Positions 18,416 to 26,298 of a DNA stretch of 64,000 bases are shown piece after piece. A program made the position numbers and the translations under genes. The notes under the pieces were generated by a model, which worked only from the letters and a program-made list of their open reading frames with translations, was not told where the DNA came from and searched no databases. This stretch comes from Anaerobacillus arseniciselenatis (GTDB lineage: Bacteria; Bacillota; Bacilli; Bacillales; Anaerobacillaceae), in assembly GCF_001865995.1 (NCBI RefSeq), contig NZ_MLQQ01000010.1:1-64000 (forward strand), given 5' to 3'. The first letter of the stretch is position 1. Each line of letters begins with the position of its first letter.

Positions 18416-18557
18416 GAAAAGCGGAGGCGCCTTGGTAAGCTTCGACAAGCGTTGGAGGGCCAGCAACGTTTTGCCTGCTCCTTGAAATGCCGGCTTTGTA
18501 TAGGCAAAATCTTGATGGACCGAAACGCTCGAGAAGCTAGGCGCTGAGCTAGACAAG
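18416..18557 (+). repeat. TTGTCTAGC...CCTCCGC intergenic element, copy 2
   Basis: It runs from AAAAGCGGAGGCGCCTTG to GCTGAGCTAGACAAG, the reverse orientation of the copy at 11643-11764. Internal arms such as GCCGGC and GGTTTCG-like pairs are diverged. It lies 13 nt from the lactate permease stop. The adjoining AGAGGCTGTCCCA (18376-18388) resembles one arm of the terminator at 57255. Confidence 0.7.
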
Positions 18558-18570
18558 AAAGGTGGAAGCG

Positions 18571-20253
18571 TTATAGAAGATACGCAAGTATTAAACCGAT
18601 CGTTCCAGCTGCAAAAGAGTAAAAGAGCATTGGCCCTAAAGTCATTCGTATAATCGCTCCCTCTTTTCCTAACAAGCCAACGACAGAGGCTGCCGCAACG
18701 ACATTCAACACACAAATCATATTTCCGGCATTCGACCCTAGTACTTGCATGCTTAAAACGATCGTTGGATCGACCGCAATTTGGTCGGCAACACTGAATT
18801 GAAACAACGAGAACATCATATTACTGAATGTGGCACTACCTGAAATGAAGGAACCTAAAGCGCCGATTAAAGGAGCAACAAGTGGCCAAGAGCCACCCAT
18901 CATTGCAGATGCCGTATTCGCCAACTCAATGGGCATGCTTTGTAAGTTAGCATCATTTAATCCTGAATTGATAAAAATTCGCACCATCGGAACAGCAGTA
19001 AACAAGGCTATCGCACTACCGACGATTGCTTTTCCTGACATTGAAAATGTTTGCGCTAGCTGTGAAGCATTCATTTTATGCACAAAGAACGTAATTAAAA
19101 CGACTAAAACAAATACGGAACCTGGCAAATACAGTGGCTCAAGTGATGTTCCAATGTTTGTGCCTAAAATATTGTTCCAAGTAATTTTAATGCTTAACAA
19201 CCATTGTTTTAATGGTAAAAATTCGAGACGTGTTAATACGAGAAAAAAGCCAACTAATAAATATGGTATCCAAGCCACTAACAACGGCAGCTCTTTTTTC
19301 ATCCCCTTTTCTTTTACTTCAGGAGCTTCACTTGCAAACTCTTGCCCAACCCAAGTTTTTAACCAAGAAGATTTTTCAGGGAAACCCCAAGGTTCTTTAG
19401 GTAATAAAAAGCCTTTTTTAGCTGCTGGAACGACAATGATTAGTCCAATTAAGCCACCAAAAATCGATGGGAACTCTGGACCTAAAAACGTTGCCACTAT
19501 TAAGGCTGGAACTGTAAAAGCAAGCCCTGCAAAAATCGCAAATTTCCAAACTTGTAAGCCTTCACGGAATGAACGATTTTCACCAAAAAACTTTGTTAAC
19601 ATTAATACTAAAATTAACGGTATAAAAGTTCCAACAAAAATATCAACTCTCATTATTTGTGCACCTAGGATGTTCATATAGTCGAGCATCGCCATATCCC
19701 CTAAGTAGGGTTGGACAATAGGGGCTATTTCTGAACCTTCTTGAAGCCCTTGGTTTACCCCTACAATGATCGGTGTCCCAACAGCTCCAAACGATACCGG
19801 ACTACTATCAGCTATTAAAGCTAATACAACAGCAGCTAGCGGCGGAAAGCCTAAAGCAACCATAAGTGGTGCACCAATCGCAGCTGGCGTTCCAAAGCCT
19901 GCTGCTCCTTCTATGAATGCTCCGAACAACCAAGCGATAATTATTAGTTGAACACGACGGTCAGCTGATATTCCTAAAAAACTATTTCTAATTGTATCGA
20001 TGGCACCACTAAGTTTTAGTGTATTGAGAAGAAGGATCGCGCCAAAAACGATATATAAAATAGAGACACCGATAATAATCCCTTCTAGTGATGCAGCTAA
20101 AACTTGAATTATAGGGACTTGCCAATAAACGATCGCTAATATAGCAGTCGCTAAAAGGCTAATTGGCATCGCTTTAATTGCTGGCATCCTAAGCACGACT
20201 AAAAAAAGTAATACGGCAATAATGGGTGTTAATGCAACTAAGGTAGTAATCAT
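18571..20253 (-). CDS. lldP: L-lactate permease
   Basis: This 560-residue polytopic membrane protein of the LctP family has about 12-14 hydrophobic segments and imports L-lactate (and glycolate) with protons. Family marks are [23 protein letters not shown] near residue 115, [13 protein letters not shown], and [14 protein letters not shown] near the C-terminal third. Full length is normal for the family. The start has AAGGGAC upstream. No lactate dehydrogenase gene is adjacent. The gene appears to be transcribed alone; a dispersed element follows the stop. A long antisense reading frame over it is ignored. Confidence 0.93.
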   Translation of the reverse strand: MITTLVALTPIIAVLLFLVVLRMPAIKAMPISLLATAILAIVYWQVPIIQVLAASLEGIIIGVSILYIVFGAILLLNTLKLSGAIDTIRNSFLGISADRRVQLIIIAWLFGAFIEGAAGFGTPAAIGAPLMVALGFPPLAAVVLALIADSSPVSFGAVGTPIIVGVNQGLQEGSEIAPIVQPYLGDMAMLDYMNILGAQIMRVDIFVGTFIPLILVLMLTKFFGENRSFREGLQVWKFAIFAGLAFTVPALIVATFLGPEFPSIFGGLIGLIIVVPAAKKGFLLPKEPWGFPEKSSWLKTWVGQEFASEAPEVKEKGMKKELPLLVAWIPYLLVGFFLVLTRLEFLPLKQWLLSIKITWNNILGTNIGTSLEPLYLPGSVFVLVVLITFFVHKMNASQLAQTFSMSGKAIVGSAIALFTAVPMVRIFINSGLNDANLQSMPIELANTASAMMGGSWPLVAPLIGALGSFISGSATFSNMMFSLFQFSVADQIAVDPTIVLSMQVLGSNAGNMICVLNVVAAASVVGLLGKEGAIIRMTLGPMLFYSFAAGTIGLILAYLL

Positions 20254-20588
20254 TTAAAATAGTCCCTTCCTAAGTAAATATGTAGAAAATAAAATTTGCT
20301 TATTCACTTAGGATTTATAACAATAGCAAAACCTATTCATTGGATAAGAGATCTTGTTTAAATTCTCTTCTGAGTAACAGAAAATAAACAAACTATCATG
20401 ACAAATTACCGTAACCATCTAATATGGGAAAGGTGAATACAGAAATAAGATATTATCGCATTTTCCATATTTTTACTAGTCTGAGCCAAGGAATTTACGC
20501 CTCATCTCCAATACATTTACCAATGAAATAAAAAAGCAGCTCATGAATAAAAAAATGGCAAGTATAAAAGTGCTTTATATACTTGCCA
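20254..20588. other. Intergenic region between lldP and an antitoxin-like gene
   Basis: The 335-bp AT-rich gap presumably contains the lldP promoter, which I cannot place with confidence. At its right edge AATGGCAAGTATA pairs with TATACTTGCCATT (about 20553-20590). On the minus strand a T-run follows, forming a terminator that overlaps the stop of the gene at 20589. Confidence 0.5.
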
Positions 20589-20831
20589 TTAGCTATTTGA
20601 ATGTATTGTTAGTTCATCTATATTTATAATTGCTTTCAATTGTTGTAGCAAGTCCAACCCAATATTATTATCCCAAAAATCAATGCTGCTTTCGCTCGCT
20701 TTTGTTAAATCTTCTGATAAACTCTTTTCTCTTTTCACCTTTAAATATTCAGCAAAGTCTAAAATTTTATCGACTTCTTGTTCTGGAATTTCATCAATAA
20801 TTTTTAGTAATCGTTCCTTAGCAGTATTCAT
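20589..20831 (-). CDS. Antitoxin-like DUF2281-type small protein
   Basis: This 80-residue protein begins MNTAKERLLKIIDEIPEQEV and continues DKILDFAEYLKVKREKS, the pattern of DUF2281/VapB-like antitoxins: an N-terminal helix-turn-helix-like segment and a flexible acidic tail. AAAGAGGTGAT is just upstream of the ATG at 20831; a longer reading is rejected. No toxin-like partner is adjacent on either side: a repeat region lies upstream and a terminator directly downstream. It may therefore be a solitary antitoxin or a general regulator. Confidence 0.6.
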   Translation of the reverse strand: MNTAKERLLKIIDEIPEQEVDKILDFAEYLKVKREKSLSEDLTKASESSIDFWDNNIGLDLLQQLKAIINIDELTIHSNS

Positions 20832-20990
20832 GATGTTCATCACCTCTTTCATGAATATTTTATCTAATTATATCATTTTCAATTACTTCAAACCATCGCT
20901 GTTTAAGTAAATGCTTCGTTAGTTGAATCTAATCGTTTCCGGACACAGAATACCTTATTTTACGAATTTTGACCATTTTTTTATTTTAAA

Positions 20991-21064
20991 GGACACCAGG
21001 TTCGCTATTTCATAAAAAACCGCTAAAATGAACCGAAATTAACCAAATAACGAACCTGGTGTCC
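20991..21064. repeat. GGACACCAGG inverted repeat
   Basis: The arms at 20991-21010 and 21045-21064 (GGACACCAGGTTCGCTATTT and its complement) match at 19 of 20 bases around a 34-base AT-rich loop. A diverged half unit, GGACACAGAATACCTTATTT, lies at 20941. The same family forms the array at 27338-27530. Confidence 0.75.
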
Positions 21065-21193
21065 TCTTACTTTGATAAAACACCGGTTTCTTCACAAATA
21101 ACGGCTCTCTTGTCCGATAGAATTAAAAAACGGTCCGTATTAGTAGGTTTCCTCAACATCTGCTAGACTAACAAATTGATTTCAATTTGCTAG

Positions 21194-21319
21194 TCATATC
21201 TTTCTACATGTTGAGCAGCTTTGTAGATGTTCATCGACCCGCGCCCTTACATTAGGAGATAACTCATTTTCTTCGTATATAACATATAAGTCTTGAACGA
21301 CTTCGCAATCAAATTTCAT
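21194..21319 (-). CDS. Mini zinc-finger (zf-HC2-like) protein
   Basis: This 41-residue protein begins MKFDCEVVQDLYVIYEENEL and ends HLQSCSTCRKI. The Cys...His-x3-Cys-x2-Cys layout is that of the zf-HC2 domain at the N-terminus of anti-sigma factors, whose zinc site senses redox or holds the sigma factor. A good AGGTGG site lies 9 nt before the ATG, so it is likely translated. Normal family members continue with a membrane segment; here a stop follows the zinc motif. It is either a stand-alone zinc finger or a truncated anti-sigma gene. No sigma factor gene is adjacent. recX lies upstream on the same strand. Confidence 0.6.
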   Translation of the reverse strand: MKFDCEVVQDLYVIYEENELSPNVRARVDEHLQSCSTCRKI

Positions 21320-21367
21320 ATTATTTTTCCACCTCGCATTCTCTTTCATAAATGCGCTAGTTTACAA

Positions 21368-22183
21368 TTAATCTGTAACGTGTTCTTCTATAAATTTATC
21401 AATAAGTTCAAATGAAAAGCCACGCCGGTATAAAAACTGTTTGACCTTTTGCTTTTGCTCCCAGCCATTGTAGCTGCGGTATTTTTTCAAAGCTTTTTCT
21501 CCTTGGTATGTAATTGCTTGCCACTCTTCGTTACAGTCGTCCTCATTCTCTTCTTTCATTTCTCTTAACACTTCCTGCACTACATCATTTGTGAAACCTT
21601 TTGATTGTAGCAATGTGTACATTTTTCGATCTTGATCTGCTCTTGACGTTTTCAGTTGCTTCGGATATTTTTTTTGTAAAAGAAGCGCCGCCTTTTCTAA
21701 CTGCTCTTCATATGAATATAAATCTAGAGCTTCATTTATTTCTTTTTCGCTCATGCCTTTTTCGATCAACTCGCGTCTAATGACTCCTGGACCTTTCATT
21801 GTTAAGTTGATACGTGAGCGTACAAAAGCCTTTGCGAATTCGCCATCGTCTAAGTATTTTTCCTTCAATAAACGATCGATAATAATCGTAATATTATTAC
21901 TCTCTAACTCTTTACTCTTTAAGTAATCAATCATTTCTTTTGTCGATCGCATTCGATACGACAAATAGTTGATCGCATACTGGTATCCTTTTCTAATTTG
22001 TTCTTCATATAAAATTTCTTCGATTTGTTGCTCCGTAAGTTCTAAACCTTTTCTTAAATGGAATTTAACTAATACTGCTTCATCAACACTGAAGGCATAT
22101 TCTTCACCTTGTCCGTGATCAAGAAATATGTTGTAACGGTCGTTATTTTTCTTTTGCGTCGATATTTTAGATAATACTGGCAT
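21368..22183 (-). CDS. recX: Recombination regulator RecX
   Basis: RecX binds RecA filaments and modulates recombination and the SOS response. The 271-residue protein shows the RecX three-helix repeats: ALNYLSYRMRSTKEMIDYLKSKE-like sequence near residue 95 (YAINYLSYRMRSTKEM), VRSRINLTMKGPGVIRREL, and the C-terminal LRRKGFS-type repeat YRRGFSFELIDKFIEE. Length is normal for Bacillus RecX. GGGGGAA precedes the ATG. It is divergent from yfhF exactly as in B. subtilis. Confidence 0.92.
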   Translation of the reverse strand: MPVLSKISTQKKNNDRYNIFLDHGQGEEYAFSVDEAVLVKFHLRKGLELTEQQIEEILYEEQIRKGYQYAINYLSYRMRSTKEMIDYLKSKELESNNITIIIDRLLKEKYLDDGEFAKAFVRSRINLTMKGPGVIRRELIEKGMSEKEINEALDLYSYEEQLEKAALLLQKKYPKQLKTSRADQDRKMYTLLQSKGFTNDVVQEVLREMKEENEDDCNEEWQAITYQGEKALKKYRSYNGWEQKQKVKQFLYRRGFSFELIDKFIEEHVTD

Positions 22184-22392
22184 CTTTATTCACTTCCCCC
22201 TACTATAAGTTAACTTAATAGCCTTTTTATATCCCAATCGGTAAATAATTAGCTTAGCACAATATGTTATTGATTTTGCTCATGCCGCTTCGAGAAATTA
22301 GTAGTTTACATCCCTCTACTGCAAATTAGTAGCCTTTTCCAGCTTTGTTCGGCATAATTGTAATTATCAAATACTTGTTGGAGGTGTATTTT

Positions 22393-23295
22393 ATGAACAT
22401 TGTTATCGCTGGTGGTACTGGTTTAATCGGTTCTAAAATCGTTGAATATTTCTCAAATGATAAACATCATATTTACATTTTAACAAGAAAAAGTGAAAAC
22501 AAAAGGAATAGTGAACAGATTACTTATGTAAATTGGTTAAACGAAGGTGACGAACCAGAAAAAAAGCTTGAGAATATTGATGTCGTTATTAATTTAGCCG
22601 GAGAATCGATTAATAGCCGCTGGACGAGTGAGCAAAAGGAACGGATATTAACAAGTCGTCTAGATGCAACGAAAAATTGTTTAACGTTAATGGAGAAACT
22701 TACGCAGAAACCGAAAGTATACCTTAATGCATCAGCTGTCGGATTTTATGGAACATCACTTTCAGATACTTTTACGGAAGACGATCATGATGCTGGAGCT
22801 GACTTTTTAGCAACGGTTGTTGAGAGTTGGGAACAAGAGGCGATCAAAGCTGAAGCGCTTGGGATTCGGACGGTTTTACTGCGCTTTGGCGTCGTTTTGG
22901 CAAGTGACGGTGGCGCGTTAAGTAAAATGATAATGCCTTACAAACTTTTTGCTGGTGGTAAGGTAGGGTCAGGTAAACAATGGCTGTCCTGGGTTCACAT
23001 TGACGATGTTGTTTCAATGGTTGAGTTTGCCGTAAATAATGAAAAGATTAGTGGGGCATTAAACGTTACCGCACCTAACCCACAGCAAATGAAGGAGTTT
23101 GGAGCTGTTTTAGGGAATGTGCTAGGTCGGCCACACTGGCTACCAGCACCGAGCTTTGCTTTAAAAATATTGTTAGGCGAGATGAGCCTACTCGTGTTGG
23201 AAGGACAAAAAGTACTCCCTATAAAAGCAATAGATCACGGCTTTCAATTTACGTACCCAGAATTAAAAGCAGCGTTAAAGAGTTTAAAATTATAG
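22393..23295 (+). CDS. yfhF: YfhF-like TIGR01777 epimerase family protein
   Basis: This 300-residue extended-SDR protein has the N-terminal Rossmann motif GGTGLIGSKI (residues 7-16) and the family segments NLAGESINSRWT, LNASAVGFYG and WLSWVHIDDV. It resembles NAD-dependent sugar-nucleotide epimerases, and relatives have been linked to cell division or chloroplast functions; the substrate is unknown. GGAGGTG precedes the ATG at 22393, and an upstream in-frame ATG lies before the ribosome site and is rejected. It is divergent from recX and bounded by a two-way terminator. Confidence 0.88.
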   Translation: MNIVIAGGTGLIGSKIVEYFSNDKHHIYILTRKSENKRNSEQITYVNWLNEGDEPEKKLENIDVVINLAGESINSRWTSEQKERILTSRLDATKNCLTLMEKLTQKPKVYLNASAVGFYGTSLSDTFTEDDHDAGADFLATVVESWEQEAIKAEALGIRTVLLRFGVVLASDGGALSKMIMPYKLFAGGKVGSGKQWLSWVHIDDVVSMVEFAVNNEKISGALNVTAPNPQQMKEFGAVLGNVLGRPHWLPAPSFALKILLGEMSLLVLEGQKVLPIKAIDHGFQFTYPELKAALKSLKL

Positions 23296-23305
23296 CTGCT
23301 AATCG

Positions 23306-23350
23306 AAAAGACAGGTGCAGAAATTCCTCGTTCCTATACCTGTCTTTTAA
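23306..23350. terminator. Bidirectional terminator after yfhF
   Basis: AAAAGACAGGT (23306-23316) pairs perfectly with ACCTGTCTTTT (23338-23348). It serves the convergent yfhF and the membrane cupredoxin-like gene. Confidence 0.85.
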
Positions 23351-23381
23351 TTTATTTCTTTACTTTCTACATAATTTGGAT

Positions 23382-24257
23382 TTAATAAACTGTAATTGAG
23401 CCTCGGTACATGTTCATCGTACAAGCATAATTATAGGTTCCAGGCTCTAACCCATCAAGCTCTAAAAAGTTACTTTCACCTGGGGTTATATTCACTCTAA
23501 AATCAAGGTCATTTGAATAAATAAAGCGGGAACAACCTAATAAATCGTTACCATGAAAGTTTAGTACGGTTGGTTCACCGGCTTCTATAGCAATATTGTT
23601 CGGCTCATAAGAAAACAACTCTACATTAATAAGTGCTTGTTGTGTAAGGTCACCTTCGTATATTGTCGGCAAAATAGTAAAGTCTTCTATTTCCTCTTCA
23701 AATTGCGATAGAGCATAGTTACTACCTACTACTGAAAACGCAATAAAAGCCACAATGACAATTAAAAACGTTGAGCTTACGAAAACTGGCTTTTTAAGCT
23801 GTTTTTCCCTTTCCTCCTTTTTTTTTATCCTAGATGAAATTTCTTCGTCAATGACTTTAAGTAAAACAATATTTACTATAACAAATACTGCTAAAATAAA
23901 GACGATCGTTATACTTACTTTGGTAGGAAAGAGCATTACTCCGAGCATTGCCCCCATCATACCACCCATAACACCAGCACCTAAACCATCTAAAGCTGCC
24001 ATTAACGAAATCGGCTTTCCTGTGAAATATCCAACAATCATTCCAAAGACGACCGCAATCATTGTAGGTGTACTTAATTCTACATCAGACATAACCCCTA
24101 AAACGGTACCAAGTGCAACACTCGACATCATCGCATTTGTCATTGCGATCATCATACCGGCCATACATGTAAGGTTTTTTCGCTGTTTGTACGTATAATA
24201 AGTAACGTATCCGCTTAGAGCAACTATGATAGCAATACTTATAATGTTTAAAAACAT
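23382..24257 (-). CDS. Membrane protein with C-terminal cupredoxin-like domain
   Basis: This 291-residue protein has about four N-terminal membrane helices, including a glycine-rich, methionine-rich segment (GAGVMGGMMGAMLGVMLF), a charged cytoplasmic linker (EEISSRIKKKEER), another helix, and an extracellular C-terminal domain of about 110 residues. That domain has cupredoxin order: a Cys in LLGCSRF and a final YACTMNMYRGSITVY with Cys and Met, likely copper ligands. It may move or sense copper, by analogy with CopC/cupredoxin membrane fusions. The ATG at 24257 has GAGGG at proper spacing; the upstream TTG does not. No copper operon genes are adjacent. Confidence 0.7.
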   Translation of the reverse strand: MFLNIISIAIIVALSGYVTYYTYKQRKNLTCMAGMMIAMTNAMMSSVALGTVLGVMSDVELSTPTMIAVVFGMIVGYFTGKPISLMAALDGLGAGVMGGMMGAMLGVMLFPTKVSITIVFILAVFVIVNIVLLKVIDEEISSRIKKKEEREKQLKKPVFVSSTFLIVIVAFIAFSVVGSNYALSQFEEEIEDFTILPTIYEGDLTQQALINVELFSYEPNNIAIEAGEPTVLNFHGNDLLGCSRFIYSNDLDFRVNITPGESNFLELDGLEPGTYNYACTMNMYRGSITVY

Positions 24258-24297
24258 AACTATTTCCCTCAACTTTCATTTTAAGAATTATATTCTA

Positions 24298-24410
24298 ATG
24301 AATTTCATAATTCAATATTATCGCCATTAAGTAACTATATGTAGTTGCGTTAAACCGCTCGCAACTACATATAGTTTGATATGGCTCAATTTAGGGATTA
24401 TGAAATTCAC
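24298..24410 (+). repeat. MITE-like inverted-repeat element, copy A
   Basis: The ~113-bp element has outer ends ATGAATTTCATAAT and ATTATGAAATTCAC. An inner stem pairs AACTATATGTAGTTGCG with CGCAACTACATATAGTT and is followed by TGATATGGCTCAATTTAG. It carries no coding capacity. Copies B (29106-29218, reversed) and C (38507-38621) share the layout. Confidence 0.8.
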
Positions 24411-24411
24411 T

Positions 24412-24880
24412 CTCATAACGAAAATTAACTTTTTATAAAAATCACTATAGCTAAATTATAAATGTACAAAGAGGCGAGAACATGGATAAGTTGTGAAAAT
24501 TTATAAATACGTTGTCGATATTTCATTAATTAGTCATTTTTTCTTAAGAATTACTTCATAAAAAGATGTAAGGACAAACTAGATATTTTATGATGGCGCT
24601 TTGGATTAAAGTATCATTTAACGCCTCTAATCCCCGTCTTCTTTATCAAAAACTAATGAAATAAATAACAAAAAAAAGTTAAAAATAACAGTTTCATTTT
24701 TTCTGAAAATCGTTTATGATAATAAAAGCATTAACGAGTTAACAAACGTTAACCGTAGTTATATAGAGTATATGTGTAATTAATTCGCTAAATATACTTC
24801 AAATAGAGTTTATTAAGTATTTTTGGTTAAATATAACGATATTTATGTTTTCGAATAACATAATAAAATTAAATAAAATA
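24412..24880 (+). other. AT-rich leader/promoter region of the GNAT gene
   Basis: No gene is seen here. The sequence is extremely AT-rich. TATGAT at 24715-24720 could be a -10 box, with a poor -35. A GTTAAC-AAAC-GTTAAC hairpin lies near 24738-24753. If transcription starts near 24727 the GNAT mRNA would carry a leader of about 300 nt. Confidence 0.4.
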
Positions 24881-24957
24881 CGCAAGAAAGATGGGAAGGC
24901 AATTGGTTGCGCCACCAGAATAGTCTGGTCCTAGTGGGTTCGATTCCCACCCCGAAT
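24881..24957 (+). ncRNA. tRNA-like structured leader
   Basis: The segment has a perfect T-arm (GTGGG-TTCGATT-CCCAC, 24934-24950) with the invariant TTCRA loop. A CCAGA-ATAG-TCTGG hairpin sits where an anticodon arm would be but has a 4-base loop. A D-arm-like GGCAATTGGTTGCGCC and a partly paired acceptor (AGATGGG with CCCGAAT) are also present. No CCA end and no normal anticodon exist, so this is not a working tRNA. It lies in the leader of the GNAT gene, and its T-arm 3' strand also belongs to the next terminator. Confidence 0.5.
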
Positions 24958-25002
24958 TTGATACGTAATTTCATTAAATTCGAGGGGTGGGTTTATTTTT
25001 TC
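24946..25002 (+). terminator. Terminator overlapping the tRNA-like T-arm
   Basis: CCCACCCC-GAATTT (24946-24959) pairs with AAATTCGAGGGGTGGG (24976-24991), with a 2-base bulge, followed by TTTATTTTTT. It stands 27 nt before the GNAT start codon, so it would stop transcription before the gene. It is mutually exclusive with the T-arm. Confidence 0.75.
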
Positions 25003-25028
25003 TGCCCCTGTGTGGAGGGGTAAATATT

Positions 25029-25580
25029 ATGATTAAAAAGCGCGAGCTAACAGATTGTCACAAGTTATATGAATTAATGATTGATCCAGCGGTCTTCCCC
25101 TTTGTAAGACAAAAGGCAAATTCGTATGAAGAGTTTCTATTTTTAACGAAGCAAACAATTGAAGCTGAAGAGCGCGGTGAGCTAGTTTCAAGAACAATTG
25201 TGGATGAATGGGGTAATCCGATTGGCACGATTAACCTCTTTGATATAAATCACCAAGCTGGTTTTTTAGGGACATGGTTAGGAAAGCCTTATCACGGCAA
25301 AGGGTTTAATCAAGTCGCAAAAGATCTGTTTTTTAACGAGTTATTTTATGAACTAAATATTAGTTCTGTTTTTATGAAAATTCGAAAAGAAAATGTTCGC
25401 TCAATCAATGCTGCGCTTAAACTTCCTTATGTTTCTATAGGAAACGAGACGCGGAAAGACATTTTCGAAAAAATCAATCATGATACAGTTATTTATGACT
25501 TATTTCAAATTGAAAAAGATCAATTTACTTTATATCAATATCGAAATCAGACGCAACAGTCGGAGCTTAAAGAAGCATAA
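25029..25580 (+). CDS. RimJ/RimL-like GNAT acetyltransferase
   Basis: This 183-residue GNAT protein has the acetyl-CoA segment WLGKPYHGKGFNQVAKDLF near residue 90 and NVRSINAALKL, a pattern of RimJ/RimL-type enzymes that acetylate protein N-termini or small amines. GGAGGGG (25014-25020) sets the ATG at 25029; a longer reading would start inside the terminator stem and is rejected. Expression must pass through the tRNA-like leader and terminator, so it is probably regulated by attenuation. The yfhE and yfhD genes follow on the same strand with separate ribosome sites. Confidence 0.85.
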   Translation: MIKKRELTDCHKLYELMIDPAVFPFVRQKANSYEEFLFLTKQTIEAEERGELVSRTIVDEWGNPIGTINLFDINHQAGFLGTWLGKPYHGKGFNQVAKDLFFNELFYELNISSVFMKIRKENVRSINAALKLPYVSIGNETRKDIFEKINHDTVIYDLFQIEKDQFTLYQYRNQTQQSELKEA

Positions 25581-25653
25581 AAACAATGTATAAAATTTGT
25601 TAAAAACAAACAAACTACCTTTGAAAAAGTACAGTATAAAGGTGGTAACTAAT

Positions 25654-25782
25654 ATGGAAAGCAAAAAGCAACGCGCGAGAGATGAAAAGAAAACGTTAAA
25701 TAAAGCACAAGAATTTCATTATTTTTCCGACTTCAAAGCAGCAGATAGAGCACTAGAAAGAGCTCGAGGAAATCGTTCATAA
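25654..25782 (+). CDS. yfhE: YfhE family small protein
   Basis: This 42-residue basic protein contains KKTLNKAQEFHYFSDFKAAD, the family core (TLTKTQEVxYxREFKxAD in relatives). The family is confined to Bacillaceae with no known function. AAAGGTGG lies 8 nt before the ATG at 25654; an upstream reading starting at 25597 lacks a ribosome site. It sits beside yfhD, as in B. subtilis. Confidence 0.82.
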   Translation: MESKKQRARDEKKTLNKAQEFHYFSDFKAADRALERARGNRS

Positions 25783-25830
25783 CACTACCGTAAATTAAAC
25801 TCGTTTAAGTAAAATTAAAAGGAGCGAATA

Positions 25831-25980
25831 ATGATGGGTAAAAAGAAAAAGCAACGAAACCAAGAAGTTGTAAGTGATGGAAGAGATATTGAGTTTTCTC
25901 AAGAACTTGCTGACCAAGATGACATAGAAGCACAAGAAAGATCTCAAGCAGCAGACCGCCGTGCTAAAAAGAAAAAATAA
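25831..25980 (+). CDS. yfhD: YfhD family small protein
   Basis: This 49-residue highly charged protein has the family core DIEFSQELADQDDIEAQERS and AADRRAKKKK. YfhD is a Bacillaceae protein of unknown function, often found in spore formers. AAAAGGAG sits 6-9 nt before two adjacent ATG codons (25831 and 25834); either could start translation. It ends the recX-yfhF-yfhE-yfhD neighbourhood and is followed by a hairpin. Confidence 0.88.
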   Translation: MMGKKKKQRNQEVVSDGRDIEFSQELADQDDIEAQERSQAADRRAKKKK

Positions 25981-25986
25981 ACGAAC

Positions 25987-26238
25987 TGTCCACGGAAGGT
26001 GTCAGACACCCCCCGTGGACATTTTACGTTTTTGTACGCCTGTCGTGGACATACTGGAAAAAACAAGTAAACAAAGGTATGGTGTCCACCTGAGACGGAC
26101 ATTTTTGCGATTTGTCCACGGGGGATTCTCCTGTATATAAGTTGCTACGGGAAAGTTCACTTTCATTAATGGGACGCTTCTTAGCAACTTATTTCCATAA
26201 ATGTTGGTGAAAGTGAACTTTCATTGGTGTCTGACACC
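25987..26238. repeat. Mosaic of GTCCACGG and GGTGTCTGACACC repeats
   Basis: The first hairpin (25987-26024) pairs TGTCCACGG with CCGTGGACA around GGTGTCAGACACC and can end yfhD transcription. Next come GGTGTCCACC...GACGGACATTTTTGCGATT then TGTCCACGGGG (26081-26124), a GAAAGTTCACTTTC/GAAAGTGAACTTTC inverted pair (26151, 26209) and GGTGTCTGACACC at 26226. The whole 318-bp gap before the next gene is made of such units. Confidence 0.7.
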
Positions 26239-26298
26239 AACAAGGTAGTGTACAATATAGGTAAGCAATAAAATGAAAAGAAAGCAGGGGTGTATAAT

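Noticed and set aside
18830..19681. Long open frame antisense to the lactate permease
   Set aside because: It mirrors the hydrophobic permease codons, has no ribosome site and its translation shows no family features.
24889..24958. Functional tRNA gene
   Set aside because: The T-arm is perfect but the anticodon-like loop has only four bases, the acceptor stem is mismatched and no CCA or proper D-arm exists. Kept only as a tRNA-like leader.
24881..25002. T-box leader
   Set aside because: No AGGGTGGNACCGCG antiterminator motif or specifier stem is visible, and the downstream gene is a GNAT rather than a synthetase or amino-acid gene.
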